From a virus: DNA of 57,190 nucleotides. A program made the position numbers and the translations under genes. Shown piece by piece: positions 6,097 to 13,066 of the stretch (position 1 is the stretch's first letter; each line of letters opens with the position of its first letter). The notes below the pieces were generated by a model that saw only the letters and a list, made by a program, of their open reading frames with translations, did not search any database and was not told the origin of the DNA. The stretch spans positions 1 through 57,190 of the IMG/VR virus record IMGVR_UViG_3300044643_002265; one strand, 5' to 3'.

Positions 6097-7113
6097 ATGA
6101 CTATTGAACGTAAATTGGCTACTGTTGTAAAGATTGCGGACATTCAACCTATTGCTGGTGCTGATGCCATTGTTGTGGCTAGTGTTAAGGGTTGGAAGGT
6201 TGTGGTAAAGGTTAATGAGTACAAGGTTGGTGATTTGGCTGTTTACTATGAAATTGACAGCTTCTTACCTATTCGACCTCAGTTTGAATTTCTACGCAAG
6301 AGTAGTTATAAGCGTATGATATCATCTGAAGGATTTCGTCTTAAGACTATTAAGTTGCGTGGACAATTAAGTCAGGGACTATTGACTCCAATTCCAGATG
6401 GTATAGTTGATCCAAAGGAAGGTGATGATTTGACTGAAGCTCTTGATATTGTAAAATATGAACCACCTATTCCTGCTCAATTGGCTGGAAAGATCAAGGG
6501 TACATTTCCTAGTTTTATTCCAAAGACTGATGAAATTCGTATTCAGAACTTTGAAAGTGATGTTGGTTTTGTGCCTGTTGGAGAACGAGTGTATGTCACT
6601 GAAAAGTTAGATGGTACCAGTTTCACTTGTTACTTTAATAATGGTGTATTTGGTGTTTGTGGACGTAATTGGGAGTTGACTGAAACCAACGACAATAGTT
6701 TATGGCGTATGGCTAATATGCTTGAGTTGAAGGATAAGTTGACCAAGCTTGGCAAGAACATTGCGATACAAGGCGAATTAGTGGGCAACGGTATCAATGG
6801 TAATTTGTATCAATTGACTGACCACAAGTTGTTTTTCTTTACTGGTTATGACATTGATAAGGGTCACCGTCTGTTTTTTGATGAACTGGAGTGGTTGTTG
6901 TTTAGGTTGGGCGTACCGATGGTACCTGTACTTGAAAAGTATGGATATGTATTACCCAATGAAAACTTGGTTGATAATATGTTGAAGTATGCTGAGGGTA
7001 AGAGTATATTGAATATGGGTGTTGATCGTGAAGGTGTAGTTGTTCGTGGACTTGAACGAGAATTTAGTTTCAAAGCTATTAGCAATGTGTACCTACTTGG
7101 CAACAAAGAATAA
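6097..7113 (+). CDS. RNA ligase, Rnl5 / DRB0094 family, 338 aa
   Basis: Predicted nick-sealing RNA ligase. Residues 1-125 form the N-terminal OB-like module of this family (GWKVVVKVNEYKVGDLAVYYEIDSFLPIRP, then LKTIKLRGQLSQGLL). The segment SFIPKTDEIRIQN precedes the nucleotidyltransferase domain. Motif I is EKLDGTSF with the adenylated lysine at K170, close to K165 of the Deinococcus radiodurans enzyme; motif IV is EGVVVRG and motif V SFKAIS. Full length for the family. In that family the OB module is needed to seal 3'-OH/5'-phosphate nicks in RNA-containing duplexes. It follows kinase and phosphoesterase genes that could heal ends for it. Confidence 0.9.
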   Translation: MTIERKLATVVKIADIQPIAGADAIVVASVKGWKVVVKVNEYKVGDLAVYYEIDSFLPIRPQFEFLRKSSYKRMISSEGFRLKTIKLRGQLSQGLLTPIPDGIVDPKEGDDLTEALDIVKYEPPIPAQLAGKIKGTFPSFIPKTDEIRIQNFESDVGFVPVGERVYVTEKLDGTSFTCYFNNGVFGVCGRNWELTETNDNSLWRMANMLELKDKLTKLGKNIAIQGELVGNGINGNLYQLTDHKLFFFTGYDIDKGHRLFFDELEWLLFRLGVPMVPVLEKYGYVLPNENLVDNMLKYAEGKSILNMGVDREGVVVRGLEREFSFKAISNVYLLGNKE

Positions 7114-7117
7114 CTAA

Positions 7118-7151
7118 AAGGGGTGTATGTAACAATACATCCCTTATTTTT
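7118..7151 (+). terminator. Rho-independent terminator
   Basis: Stem AAGGGGTGTAT / ATACATCCCTT (one G-T pair), loop GTAACA, followed by ATTTTT. It ends at the ATG of the next gene, so read-through could be needed for that gene's expression. Confidence 0.85.
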
Positions 7152-7388
7152 ATGAAAAAGTATCTTATTAAGACTAATGGTATTGGTATGTGTATGAGTG
7201 TACGATGTGATTTTTATCAAACCTGCGCAAATAACAGCGTCAATATGTTTTACAAAACCAAACATAAATTTGAACCCATACTTGACCAAAGTGTATGCTT
7301 GAGTTATGATAGTGGAAAGAATACAACTGTTTATCAGGATAATTGTTATCCAAACTTACTAAAGAAAATTTATGTCAACCGATCCTAA
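7152..7388 (+). CDS. Cys-rich small protein, 78 aa
   Basis: Unrecognised small protein with cysteines at about residues 14, 19, 26, 49 and 65 (CMSVRCDFYQTC is the densest part), which may bind a metal. No signal peptide. It begins directly at the T tract of the terminator at 7118 and overlaps the start of the nucleotidyltransferase gene by 17 bases, suggesting translational coupling. Its size and Cys pattern resemble short unnamed phage proteins. Confidence 0.6.
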   Translation: MKKYLIKTNGIGMCMSVRCDFYQTCANNSVNMFYKTKHKFEPILDQSVCLSYDSGKNTTVYQDNCYPNLLKKIYVNRS

Positions 7389-8103
7389 AGCTGTGGTATT
7401 GCCACAAGAACCATACAAAGTTCCAATTAAAATGGAGAAACAGTCATTGAATACTTTTCTTAAGCATTTGACAACTGGTAGTGTACTTGAACATTTAATT
7501 GAGATTTTACCCAAGTGTAATGTGGATGGTCCTTGGATTGCTGGTGGTGCTTTACATAGAACATATCGTAAACTATCATTGAATGATAGTGATGTGGATG
7601 TATTCTTTAAGAACAAAGAACAATTGGATAAGTATTTGCTTGAGTTAAATGCTAATGCTTTAACAAGTGGTACGTATACAACTAAATCATATGTTGTTAG
7701 TGAATGGCATCATACAGTTGTAGTATCATATATGAATACAGATTGGAAGATTCAGTGTATAAGTTTTAAGTACTTTGATACTATTGAAGATTTGTTTAGA
7801 TCATTTGATATCAATGTGTGTCGTATTGCTTATGATGGTAACAATGTAATTCTTGAAGAAAATGTTTTAAACCAGATTCAAAATAACAATTTGAAGTTTA
7901 ACGCTAGTAGCATTTATTATCCAAGTGTTACATTGAAGCGATTAGTTAAGTATATCAAGATGGGTTATAATATTGAAGACACTGACCTGCGTATATTAAC
8001 AAATGCATTTTATAATTCCAGCAAAAAAGCTATTAATGTACTTGATCAAGATTTTGTTACAAAAAAGCATATGCACATCAACAATTACGAAGGCTTAAAA
8101 TAA
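7372..8103 (+). CDS. pol-beta-fold nucleotidyltransferase, 243 aa
   Basis: The segment GPWIAGGALHRTY (GG at 58-59) followed by NDSDVDVFF (acidic residues at 72, 74 and 76) is the helix-turn plus D-x-D signature of the pol-beta nucleotidyltransferase superfamily, which includes CCA-adding enzymes and many small transferases. The C-terminal part (SVTLKRLVKYIKMGY) looks like the first helices of the RNA-binding region in tRNA nucleotidyltransferases. Substrate is not known. Standing among two RNA ligases and a kinase, a role in rebuilding damaged tRNA 3' ends is plausible, but nucleotide transfer to protein or small molecule cannot be excluded. Confidence 0.75.
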   Translation: MSTDPKAVVLPQEPYKVPIKMEKQSLNTFLKHLTTGSVLEHLIEILPKCNVDGPWIAGGALHRTYRKLSLNDSDVDVFFKNKEQLDKYLLELNANALTSGTYTTKSYVVSEWHHTVVVSYMNTDWKIQCISFKYFDTIEDLFRSFDINVCRIAYDGNNVILEENVLNQIQNNNLKFNASSIYYPSVTLKRLVKYIKMGYNIEDTDLRILTNAFYNSSKKAINVLDQDFVTKKHMHINNYEGLK

Positions 8104-8107
8104 GCTG

Positions 8108-8135
8108 TTGACTTTTGAAAAAAGTGTGGTAGATT
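8108..8135 (+). promoter_or_regulatory. early promoter overlapping a terminator-like hairpin
   Basis: TTGACT (8108-8113), 16-base spacer, extended -10 TGG-TAGATT (8130-8135). The sequence AAAAAGTG..GGTAGA.TTGG pairs, with small bulges, with CCAATTCTACCACTTTTT ending near 8170, so promoter, start codon and a terminator-like hairpin overlap. Confidence 0.65.
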
Positions 8136-8145
8136 GGTCATTGTA

Positions 8146-8982
8146 ATGATCTCCAATTCTACCACTTTTTTTAGCGAACAAATTAAAAATGGTCTTGACA
8201 AGATTGAGACTAAATCACATCAATTCAGAATTGACAATTTGGTCACATCTCTGACCAATATTGGTATCAACAACATTCCTCAATTTGACAATGTAGACAC
8301 ATTTCTCAAAGAAGTGAATGATGTTAATAGTGATGCACATAAAATTGACAATGTGCTTGCGTTGCCTGAGAACATCAAACATCAAACTGGACGAGGTGAG
8401 CTGTCTATGTTTTTGATGATTGCCAATTCAAGTAAGAGCAACATCAAGCGTGGTGAGACTGGAGATGTTACGTTGAATAATAAGTCGTATGAATTGAAGA
8501 AAGAAGGTAGCATCATTGATTTTGCTATACGAACCCGTGGAAATGTTACTGACAAGTACAACGAACTTATTACAATTCGATCTTTTTGCGATAAGATTTT
8601 GAACGTTTATTTTGTCGATAGTGATGTTACCAAGTATTTTAATCAATACTTTCGTAAGAAGATCACTGAATTTTCAAACGCTGATTTTGAATTGTTTGAT
8701 GACTTGTTGATTATGATCAGAAATAATAGTCAAATTAAGAACAATGTGGTTGGTAGTATTTTGGTGAGTACAGTTAGCAATTTTTCAGCTTATGAATGGC
8801 GTAAGAGTGTTGCGCAAATGATTATCAATAGTTACAGTGGTGGTGTTATTGTGTATCGTAAGAACAAGAAGGGTAATCGTAAAGTAAAGCGAGTTGAAAG
8901 CAAGTATGAATTGCTTGACTCTAACAATGTTATTGTGCAGAATCTTACACTGGGTAACATTCAGTTGAAGATTATTAATTAA
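8146..8982 (+). CDS. putative PD-(D/E)XK-type nuclease, 278 aa
   Basis: The core GRGE (E85) ... GDVTLNNKSYELKK (D107, E116, K118) matches the E...D...(E/D)-x-K active-site layout of the PD-(D/E)XK nuclease fold, as in restriction-like and Holliday-junction-type enzymes. The rest is unrecognised. I chose the ATG at 8146, ten bases after the -10 box; a TTG at 8134 is in frame but lies inside the -10 element. The gene ends by overlapping the convergent Mom-like gene by eight bases. A nuclease next to a DNA-modification gene invites comparison with restriction-modification, but the motif match alone does not prove cutting activity. Confidence 0.6.
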   Translation: MISNSTTFFSEQIKNGLDKIETKSHQFRIDNLVTSLTNIGINNIPQFDNVDTFLKEVNDVNSDAHKIDNVLALPENIKHQTGRGELSMFLMIANSSKSNIKRGETGDVTLNNKSYELKKEGSIIDFAIRTRGNVTDKYNELITIRSFCDKILNVYFVDSDVTKYFNQYFRKKITEFSNADFELFDDLLIMIRNNSQIKNNVVGSILVSTVSNFSAYEWRKSVAQMIINSYSGGVIVYRKNKKGNRKVKRVESKYELLDSNNVIVQNLTLGNIQLKIIN

Positions 8983-9682
8983 ATTCGATGACGGTTTCTT
9001 TATCTGATTTAAGTTTGGGATATTCTATAATGGGATAATTCAAACTTTTAATCAGATGTTTCTTTTCCACTTTACTTCCCAGCGGATAGATATATCTTTC
9101 TTTAACTGATAATTCTTTGATCTTAAATGGTCTGGGTAATACATCAACCAATTTGTTATAGTTAAATGTTCCATATTTGTTAAACAGTGTGCGTGAGTGT
9201 TGCCATTTGGTACCACCATCAAAACTAACAATATAACCGCTGGTGCCTTTGGGTCTTTCAATATCTTGATACAGCCAATTGGTAGCTTGATATATGGTGC
9301 CAATGTGTCCAGCATCAGGATCAGCATAACTGATCAAACACTTTATTTCAGGATGATTTTGTTTGATATATTTTAAACATTGACCAATAACCCAACTTTC
9401 AGTATTTTTACCCAATTCATCTTCTACCCATAACCTTTTCAATTCCCACAAATTAGAATGATTTAACAGTGGTGATACACTTCTAGCCACATTGGCACCA
9501 GCAGTGGGTCCAAATACAACTGTGCCAACCAGCCTAGGCACGTCAAAAAATACACTACCTTTGCTTTTGTCGTAAATTCCGATACACAACTCAGCTATGG
9601 TCCACTTGTGTGTATAATGATGTTTAACAATCAATTCTTTGGCAATCGAATTGTGTATTTTTTCAATATAAAGGTTTTCCAT
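8975..9682 (-). CDS. mom: Mom-family DNA adenine modification protein, 235 aa
   Basis: Acetyltransferase-like fold of the phage Mu Mom family, which converts adenines in phage DNA to a carbamoylmethyl form and so protects it from restriction. Family hallmarks seen: HHYTHKW at 21-27, a glycine-containing VVFGPTAGANVAR segment near 56-67, ELKRLWVEDEL at 80-90, ISYADPDAGHIGTIYQATNW at 117-136, and a C-terminal region with basic residues. Length is near that of Mu Mom (about 240 aa). It lies on the minus strand among plus-strand genes; ATATTTAT directly at its ATG resembles the late-gene motif, which would fit late expression as in Mu. Confidence 0.82.
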   Translation of the reverse strand: MENLYIEKIHNSIAKELIVKHHYTHKWTIAELCIGIYDKSKGSVFFDVPRLVGTVVFGPTAGANVARSVSPLLNHSNLWELKRLWVEDELGKNTESWVIGQCLKYIKQNHPEIKCLISYADPDAGHIGTIYQATNWLYQDIERPKGTSGYIVSFDGGTKWQHSRTLFNKYGTFNYNKLVDVLPRPFKIKELSVKERYIYPLGSKVEKKHLIKSLNYPIIEYPKLKSDKETVIEFN

Positions 9683-9733
9683 AAATATAGTGTATCATAC
9701 CCACATCAAAATTTCAAAATATAAAAAAGGTTG

Positions 9734-9762
9734 TTGACTTTTTATAAAGTCGCTGATATTAT
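9734..9762 (+). promoter_or_regulatory. early sigma70-type promoter with perfect internal palindrome
   Basis: TTGACT (9734-9739), 17-base spacer, extended -10 TGA-TATTAT (9757-9762). GACTTT-TTAT-AAAGTC is a perfect inverted repeat over the -35 box and spacer. Confidence 0.75.
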
Positions 9763-9772
9763 GAGTCTAGTA

Positions 9773-9862
9773 ATGAACAGCAAAAGTGTGGTCAAACAAT
9801 TTAATGTGGGTGAAGTGTGGTATAGTGATGCTAATGGAGATATAATTAAAAATGAAAATTGA
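9773..9862 (+). CDS. short leader ORF, 29 aa
   Basis: Begins at an ATG ten bases after the -10 box, so nearly at +1, and encodes a 29-residue peptide (NSKSVVKQFNVGEVWYSDAN...). It overlaps the start of the gene at 9852 by 11 bases in another frame. No Shine-Dalgarno is seen for the downstream gene, so this ORF may deliver ribosomes to it by translational coupling. An in-frame ATG at 9761 lies inside the -10 box and is unlikely to be used. Confidence 0.5.
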   Translation: MNSKSVVKQFNVGEVWYSDANGDIIKNEN

Positions 9863-10373
9863 ATTCAAATCTGAAATTTATAATCTGGGACAAATTCATC
9901 TTAACGAATTGAAACGTTATGAGATGATTAATGATTATATTTACAAGCAAATTCAAATTGGCGGTTGTGGTGAACTGATCGAACGAATGATATTGGATTA
10001 TTTGACCATCAAAAGTGGTTATACTAATATCAAAAAAAGTCCAACAAACAGCAAGTGGGATTTTGAATTGACAGATGATTGCACTGTTCGTGTAGACGTT
10101 CGTCGTGTATCTCCAACAAACACAATTTGTCTTGGACATACATCAGGCGCTCTTAAAAAATTGATTTGGGAAGACAAAGCTAAAGTTCTCAACAACGGTG
10201 GATATTTTTGTGTCAAGTTGTGTGAGGATAAAATGGTGTTGTTTTATATTTCAGCGAAAACTTTACTCAATTATGTATATGAACATCCTAATTTTGAGTT
10301 AAAAAACGAAGTACCTATAAAAATTCTCAACGAAAAGTTTTGGAAAACGCTCAATGTTCCGCTTGACAATTAA
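9852..10373 (+). CDS. hypothetical protein, 173 aa, weakly nuclease-like
   Basis: No confident family. E41 (GELIERMILDYL), D70 (SKWDFEL) and VDVRR (D82, R84) occur in the order expected for a restriction-endonuclease fold, but the usual catalytic lysine would be arginine. The second half (GYFCVKLCEDKMVLFYISAKTLL) looks like alternating strands and helices. It is translated from the promoter at 9734 behind a 29-aa leader ORF, and its 3' end overlaps the promoter of the DUF262 gene. It stands between a Mom-like and a DUF262 gene, so a role in DNA modification or defence is a guess. Confidence 0.7.
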   Translation: MKIEFKSEIYNLGQIHLNELKRYEMINDYIYKQIQIGGCGELIERMILDYLTIKSGYTNIKKSPTNSKWDFELTDDCTVRVDVRRVSPTNTICLGHTSGALKKLIWEDKAKVLNNGGYFCVKLCEDKMVLFYISAKTLLNYVYEHPNFELKNEVPIKILNEKFWKTLNVPLDN

Positions 10374-10391
10374 AGAAACCAATGTTAAGAT
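10363..10391 (+). promoter_or_regulatory. early sigma70-type promoter
   Basis: Best -35 match in the window: TTGACA (10363-10368), 17-base spacer, extended -10 TGT-TAAGAT (10386-10391). The -35 box overlaps the end of the preceding gene. Confidence 0.72.
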
Positions 10392-10397
10392 GATTTT

Positions 10398-10526
10398 GTT
10401 GTGAGGAACTGGTTCACAACTGATAATTTAAATCCAAAAAGCAATTATGCTGTCTGTGATAAAAATTATTAATTAGACAATTATGTCATAACCCCAAAAT
10501 TCCAGTGATAAAAAGAAAATATTAGT
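10398..10526 (+). promoter_or_regulatory. long 5' leader with hairpin
   Basis: About 130 bases separate the expected +1 from the DUF262 ATG, unusual in this compact genome. It contains TTGTGA-N9-TCACAA just after the start site; the rest is AT-rich with no ORF I trust. It may carry regulation of the following gene. Confidence 0.4.
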
Positions 10527-11708
10527 ATGTTAAATACAGATAAAATTACAATTAAATCCACAACCGAAAACTGGGAACTCTCTAATGTGAAGAAGTTTCT
10601 TGATAGTGTCTTTATTGACGATAGTTTTCAAAGTCCCGCACGTTGGGACGGTGCAAAGTCACGCAGTTATCTCAACAATTTGTTTAATGGAATTGCTCCA
10701 AGCAAGTTTATTTTTGCCGACGTAGTTGAATGTAAGAAAAATTCAATGTTGACAGAAGATATCAACTATTACTCTGGTTGGATTTCCAAAGGTGCTGATT
10801 ATCTCAATTTGGATAGCAACAACCGTTTTACTACGTTACGATTGTTGTTTACTAACCAACTTGAATTGCGTGCTGGAACATATTTCGACCACTTAGGCAG
10901 TAAGTTTGTAATTGATCGTGACCAAAAGTGGGATACTCTAAGCGAGTCAGTTAAGGATTTTATTCTTACTCGTACCATCACAGTTCAAGTATATACCAAT
11001 GCAACTCGTTCACATTTGAGTGATATTTTCATCGCTGTAAATAGTGGATGTGAATTGAACGCATCTGAAAAGCGTAATGCTATTATTAGTCCCATCTCAA
11101 AGATTTGTCGGGAACTAGGTGAAAAGTATTACCGGAATTTCAGTACCCGCAGTTGGATTCTTTCGGTCTTTTCAGAACACGATTATAACCGTCGTAAAAT
11201 TGACTCACAATTTGCTTGTATGGCATTTTTTCATAGATTTGGATTCAAGAAGAATATTGGTGATGGCATTCTTTATAGTCAATATGAGTATGGTTCTGAA
11301 CTAAATGATAAGTCATCTTGTTTTAAGAATGACGTAGACGAATTCTTCAATACTTGGGTTGCTCCAAATGAAGATATTTTCAAGGAAGGTATGAAGCTAA
11401 GTAAGCAAACTGTGTTTGACTTGTTTGTGTTTTATAACCGTCATCGTAATCAGATCAAAGATGTCAATATGTTTCTGAAAAAGTTTGTGGAAATCAACAC
11501 TCTTTTAAAGAAGAATAAAGAAGCTGATCATAAGGTTGGTGACAAAAAGATGACATACGCAGCGTTGCTTCGTGGTCGTGAAACACCAAAGTGTCAGAAG
11601 CGATATGAACTGTTGGTCAATAGCTTGGTTAAGTCAAATGTAATGACCGGTGAAAACGTAACAGCAGTTTATAAGTATAAAACAGAAATTAGAACAGTGT
11701 CAGCTTAA
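10527..11708 (+). CDS. DUF262-domain protein, 393 aa
   Basis: The N-terminal region has the DUF262 layout: an early W-x-x-S/N-V-K opening, then LDSNNRFTTLRLLF (96-109) in place of the family's DGQQR-x-T-T-L motif, and IAVNSGCELNASEKRNAI (169-186) matching its F-x-x-x-N-x-x-x-x-L-x-x-x-E-x-R-N motif. DUF262 is the ParB/sulfiredoxin-like NTPase part of GmrSD type IV restriction systems and of many stand-alone proteins. The GmrD-type HNH nuclease domain is not seen here, so this is not a full GmrSD enzyme. A long leader precedes it and a perfect terminator follows. Confidence 0.72.
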   Translation: MLNTDKITIKSTTENWELSNVKKFLDSVFIDDSFQSPARWDGAKSRSYLNNLFNGIAPSKFIFADVVECKKNSMLTEDINYYSGWISKGADYLNLDSNNRFTTLRLLFTNQLELRAGTYFDHLGSKFVIDRDQKWDTLSESVKDFILTRTITVQVYTNATRSHLSDIFIAVNSGCELNASEKRNAIISPISKICRELGEKYYRNFSTRSWILSVFSEHDYNRRKIDSQFACMAFFHRFGFKKNIGDGILYSQYEYGSELNDKSSCFKNDVDEFFNTWVAPNEDIFKEGMKLSKQTVFDLFVFYNRHRNQIKDVNMFLKKFVEINTLLKKNKEADHKVGDKKMTYAALLRGRETPKCQKRYELLVNSLVKSNVMTGENVTAVYKYKTEIRTVSA

Positions 11709-11716
11709 ACCACACC

Positions 11717-11753
11717 AAAGTCAAGGACGATGAAAATCTCCTTGACTTTTTTC
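11717..11753 (+). terminator. Rho-independent terminator fused to the next promoter
   Basis: Perfect 11-bp stem AAAGTCAAGGA / TCCTTGACTTT followed by TTTTC. The 3' arm contains TTGACT, the -35 box of the DNA ligase promoter. Confidence 0.9.
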
Positions 11754-11770
11754 TTGCACCGTGATAATCT
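11742..11770 (+). promoter_or_regulatory. early sigma70-type promoter
   Basis: TTGACT (11742-11747), 17-base spacer, extended -10 TGA-TAATCT (11765-11770); the ligase ATG is ten bases further. Confidence 0.72.
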
Positions 11771-11780
11771 TATAAAAGAT

Positions 11781-12878
11781 ATGAAACTACCTATGTTATT
11801 CGCTCGTACAAACACGGGTGCTATTCAAACTTGGACCATCGAAGTTGATGGTAACAAGTTCCGAACCCATTATGGTCAGATTGATGGTGCCATTCAAATC
11901 ACCGAATGGACAGTTTGTGAGGGCAAAAATACCGGAAAGAAGAATGCTACATCTAATGAAGATCAAGCTGTAAAAGAAGCCAAAGCCACTTGGAAGAAAA
12001 AGAAGGAAAGTGGTTACTTTGAAAAAATTAATGACATTGATGGAGTTAGCTTTACTGAACCAATGTTGGCTAAGAACTATGATGACTATAAGGATGAATT
12101 GAAGTATCCTATATATAGTCAACCCAAGTTGGATGGTATTCGTTGTGTTGTAAAGAAGGATGGTATGTGGAGTCGTAATGGTAAATCAATTGTTTCAGCA
12201 CCGCACGTACTAGTTGCATTGAAACCTTTCTTTGATAAGTTTCCCAATGCAATTCTTGACGGTGAATTGTATGCTGATAAGTTTGCCAATGATTTTAATG
12301 CTATTTGTAGCTTAGTAAAGAAGACTAAGCCTACACCAGAAGATTTGGTTGAGAGTGCAACAAATATTCAATATTGGGTATATGACTGGATTGTATCGAA
12401 GACTTTTAGTGACCGCAATAGTGACATTACTACTTATCTTACTAATAACAATGTGGTTCGTCGTGTTCCGACTCACCTTGTGGACACGATTACGCATTTA
12501 AATGAGTTGTATGAAAAGTATGTTGTCGAAGGTTACGAAGGACAGATGGTTCGTACAGATGGCCCCTACGAAAACAAACGTAGTAAATGCCTCCTCAAGC
12601 GTAAAGAGTTTAAAGACAGTGAATTTAAGATTCTTGACATTGTTGAAGGTGTAGGCAACAAGAGTGGTATGGCGGGACATATGGTATTCAAAAATCACAA
12701 GGATATTGAGTTTCATAGTAATATTAAAGGCGATAGAACCTATTTGAGGGAACTTTTAACGAACAAGAATAAGCTTATTGGAAAGAGTGCTACGGTGAAG
12801 TATTTTAATCTTACACCAGGTGATGAACTGCCCAGATTCCCGTATGTTGTGAACATTGACCGTGAAAATTATGAATGA
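11781..12878 (+). CDS. lig: ATP-dependent DNA ligase, 365 aa
   Basis: Seals nicks in duplex DNA. Residues 1-80 form a WGR-like module (QTWTIEVDGNKFRTHYGQIDG then EGKNTGKKN) often fused to phage ligases. The nucleotidyltransferase domain follows: motif I SQPKLDGIR with the adenylated lysine at K116, motif III around YWVYDW, motif IV EGYEGQMVR, motif V CLLKRKE; the OB domain holds the C-terminal third (GMAGHMVF...ATVKYFNLTP). I set the start at 11781 because an upstream in-frame ATG at 11730 lies before the promoter. The next gene overlaps by eight bases. Confidence 0.92.
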   Translation: MKLPMLFARTNTGAIQTWTIEVDGNKFRTHYGQIDGAIQITEWTVCEGKNTGKKNATSNEDQAVKEAKATWKKKKESGYFEKINDIDGVSFTEPMLAKNYDDYKDELKYPIYSQPKLDGIRCVVKKDGMWSRNGKSIVSAPHVLVALKPFFDKFPNAILDGELYADKFANDFNAICSLVKKTKPTPEDLVESATNIQYWVYDWIVSKTFSDRNSDITTYLTNNNVVRRVPTHLVDTITHLNELYEKYVVEGYEGQMVRTDGPYENKRSKCLLKRKEFKDSEFKILDIVEGVGNKSGMAGHMVFKNHKDIEFHSNIKGDRTYLRELLTNKNKLIGKSATVKYFNLTPGDELPRFPYVVNIDRENYE

Positions 12879-13062
12879 AACAAAAACAAAAACTGCTAGA
12901 ATTATATTGGACATTGAATGGGAATCGGATGATGACAGTGATTTGCCATCATTATGGGATTGGAAACGCATCAAGATGCCTATGAACTTAACCAAGGTAA
13001 AGTATTTGGGTATTCATACGCAAAGTGGACCTGAGAATGTAAGTAATTGGATGGGAAATTAA
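12871..13062 (+). CDS. hypothetical acidic protein, 63 aa
   Basis: Unrecognised. A strongly acidic stretch (DIEWESDDDSDLP) followed by a basic half. Starts at ATG 12871, overlapping the ligase stop, which suggests coupling; an in-frame TTG at 12856 is less likely. First of a train of small overlapping genes reaching 15.8 kb. Confidence 0.6.
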   Translation: MNETKTKTARIILDIEWESDDDSDLPSLWDWKRIKMPMNLTKVKYLGIHTQSGPENVSNWMGN

Positions 13063-13066
13063 AATT

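Noticed and set aside
8134-8136. TTG start for the nuclease-like gene
   Set aside because: It is inside the -10 box of the promoter; ATG 8146 fits the expected transcript.
10527-11708. Complete GmrSD type IV restriction enzyme
   Set aside because: The C-terminal HNH nuclease region is not recognisable and the DGQQR motif is changed to DSNNR.
11730-11780. Upstream ATG for the DNA ligase adding 17 residues
   Set aside because: It lies inside the terminator stem and before the promoter, so it would not be on the transcript starting at about 11777.
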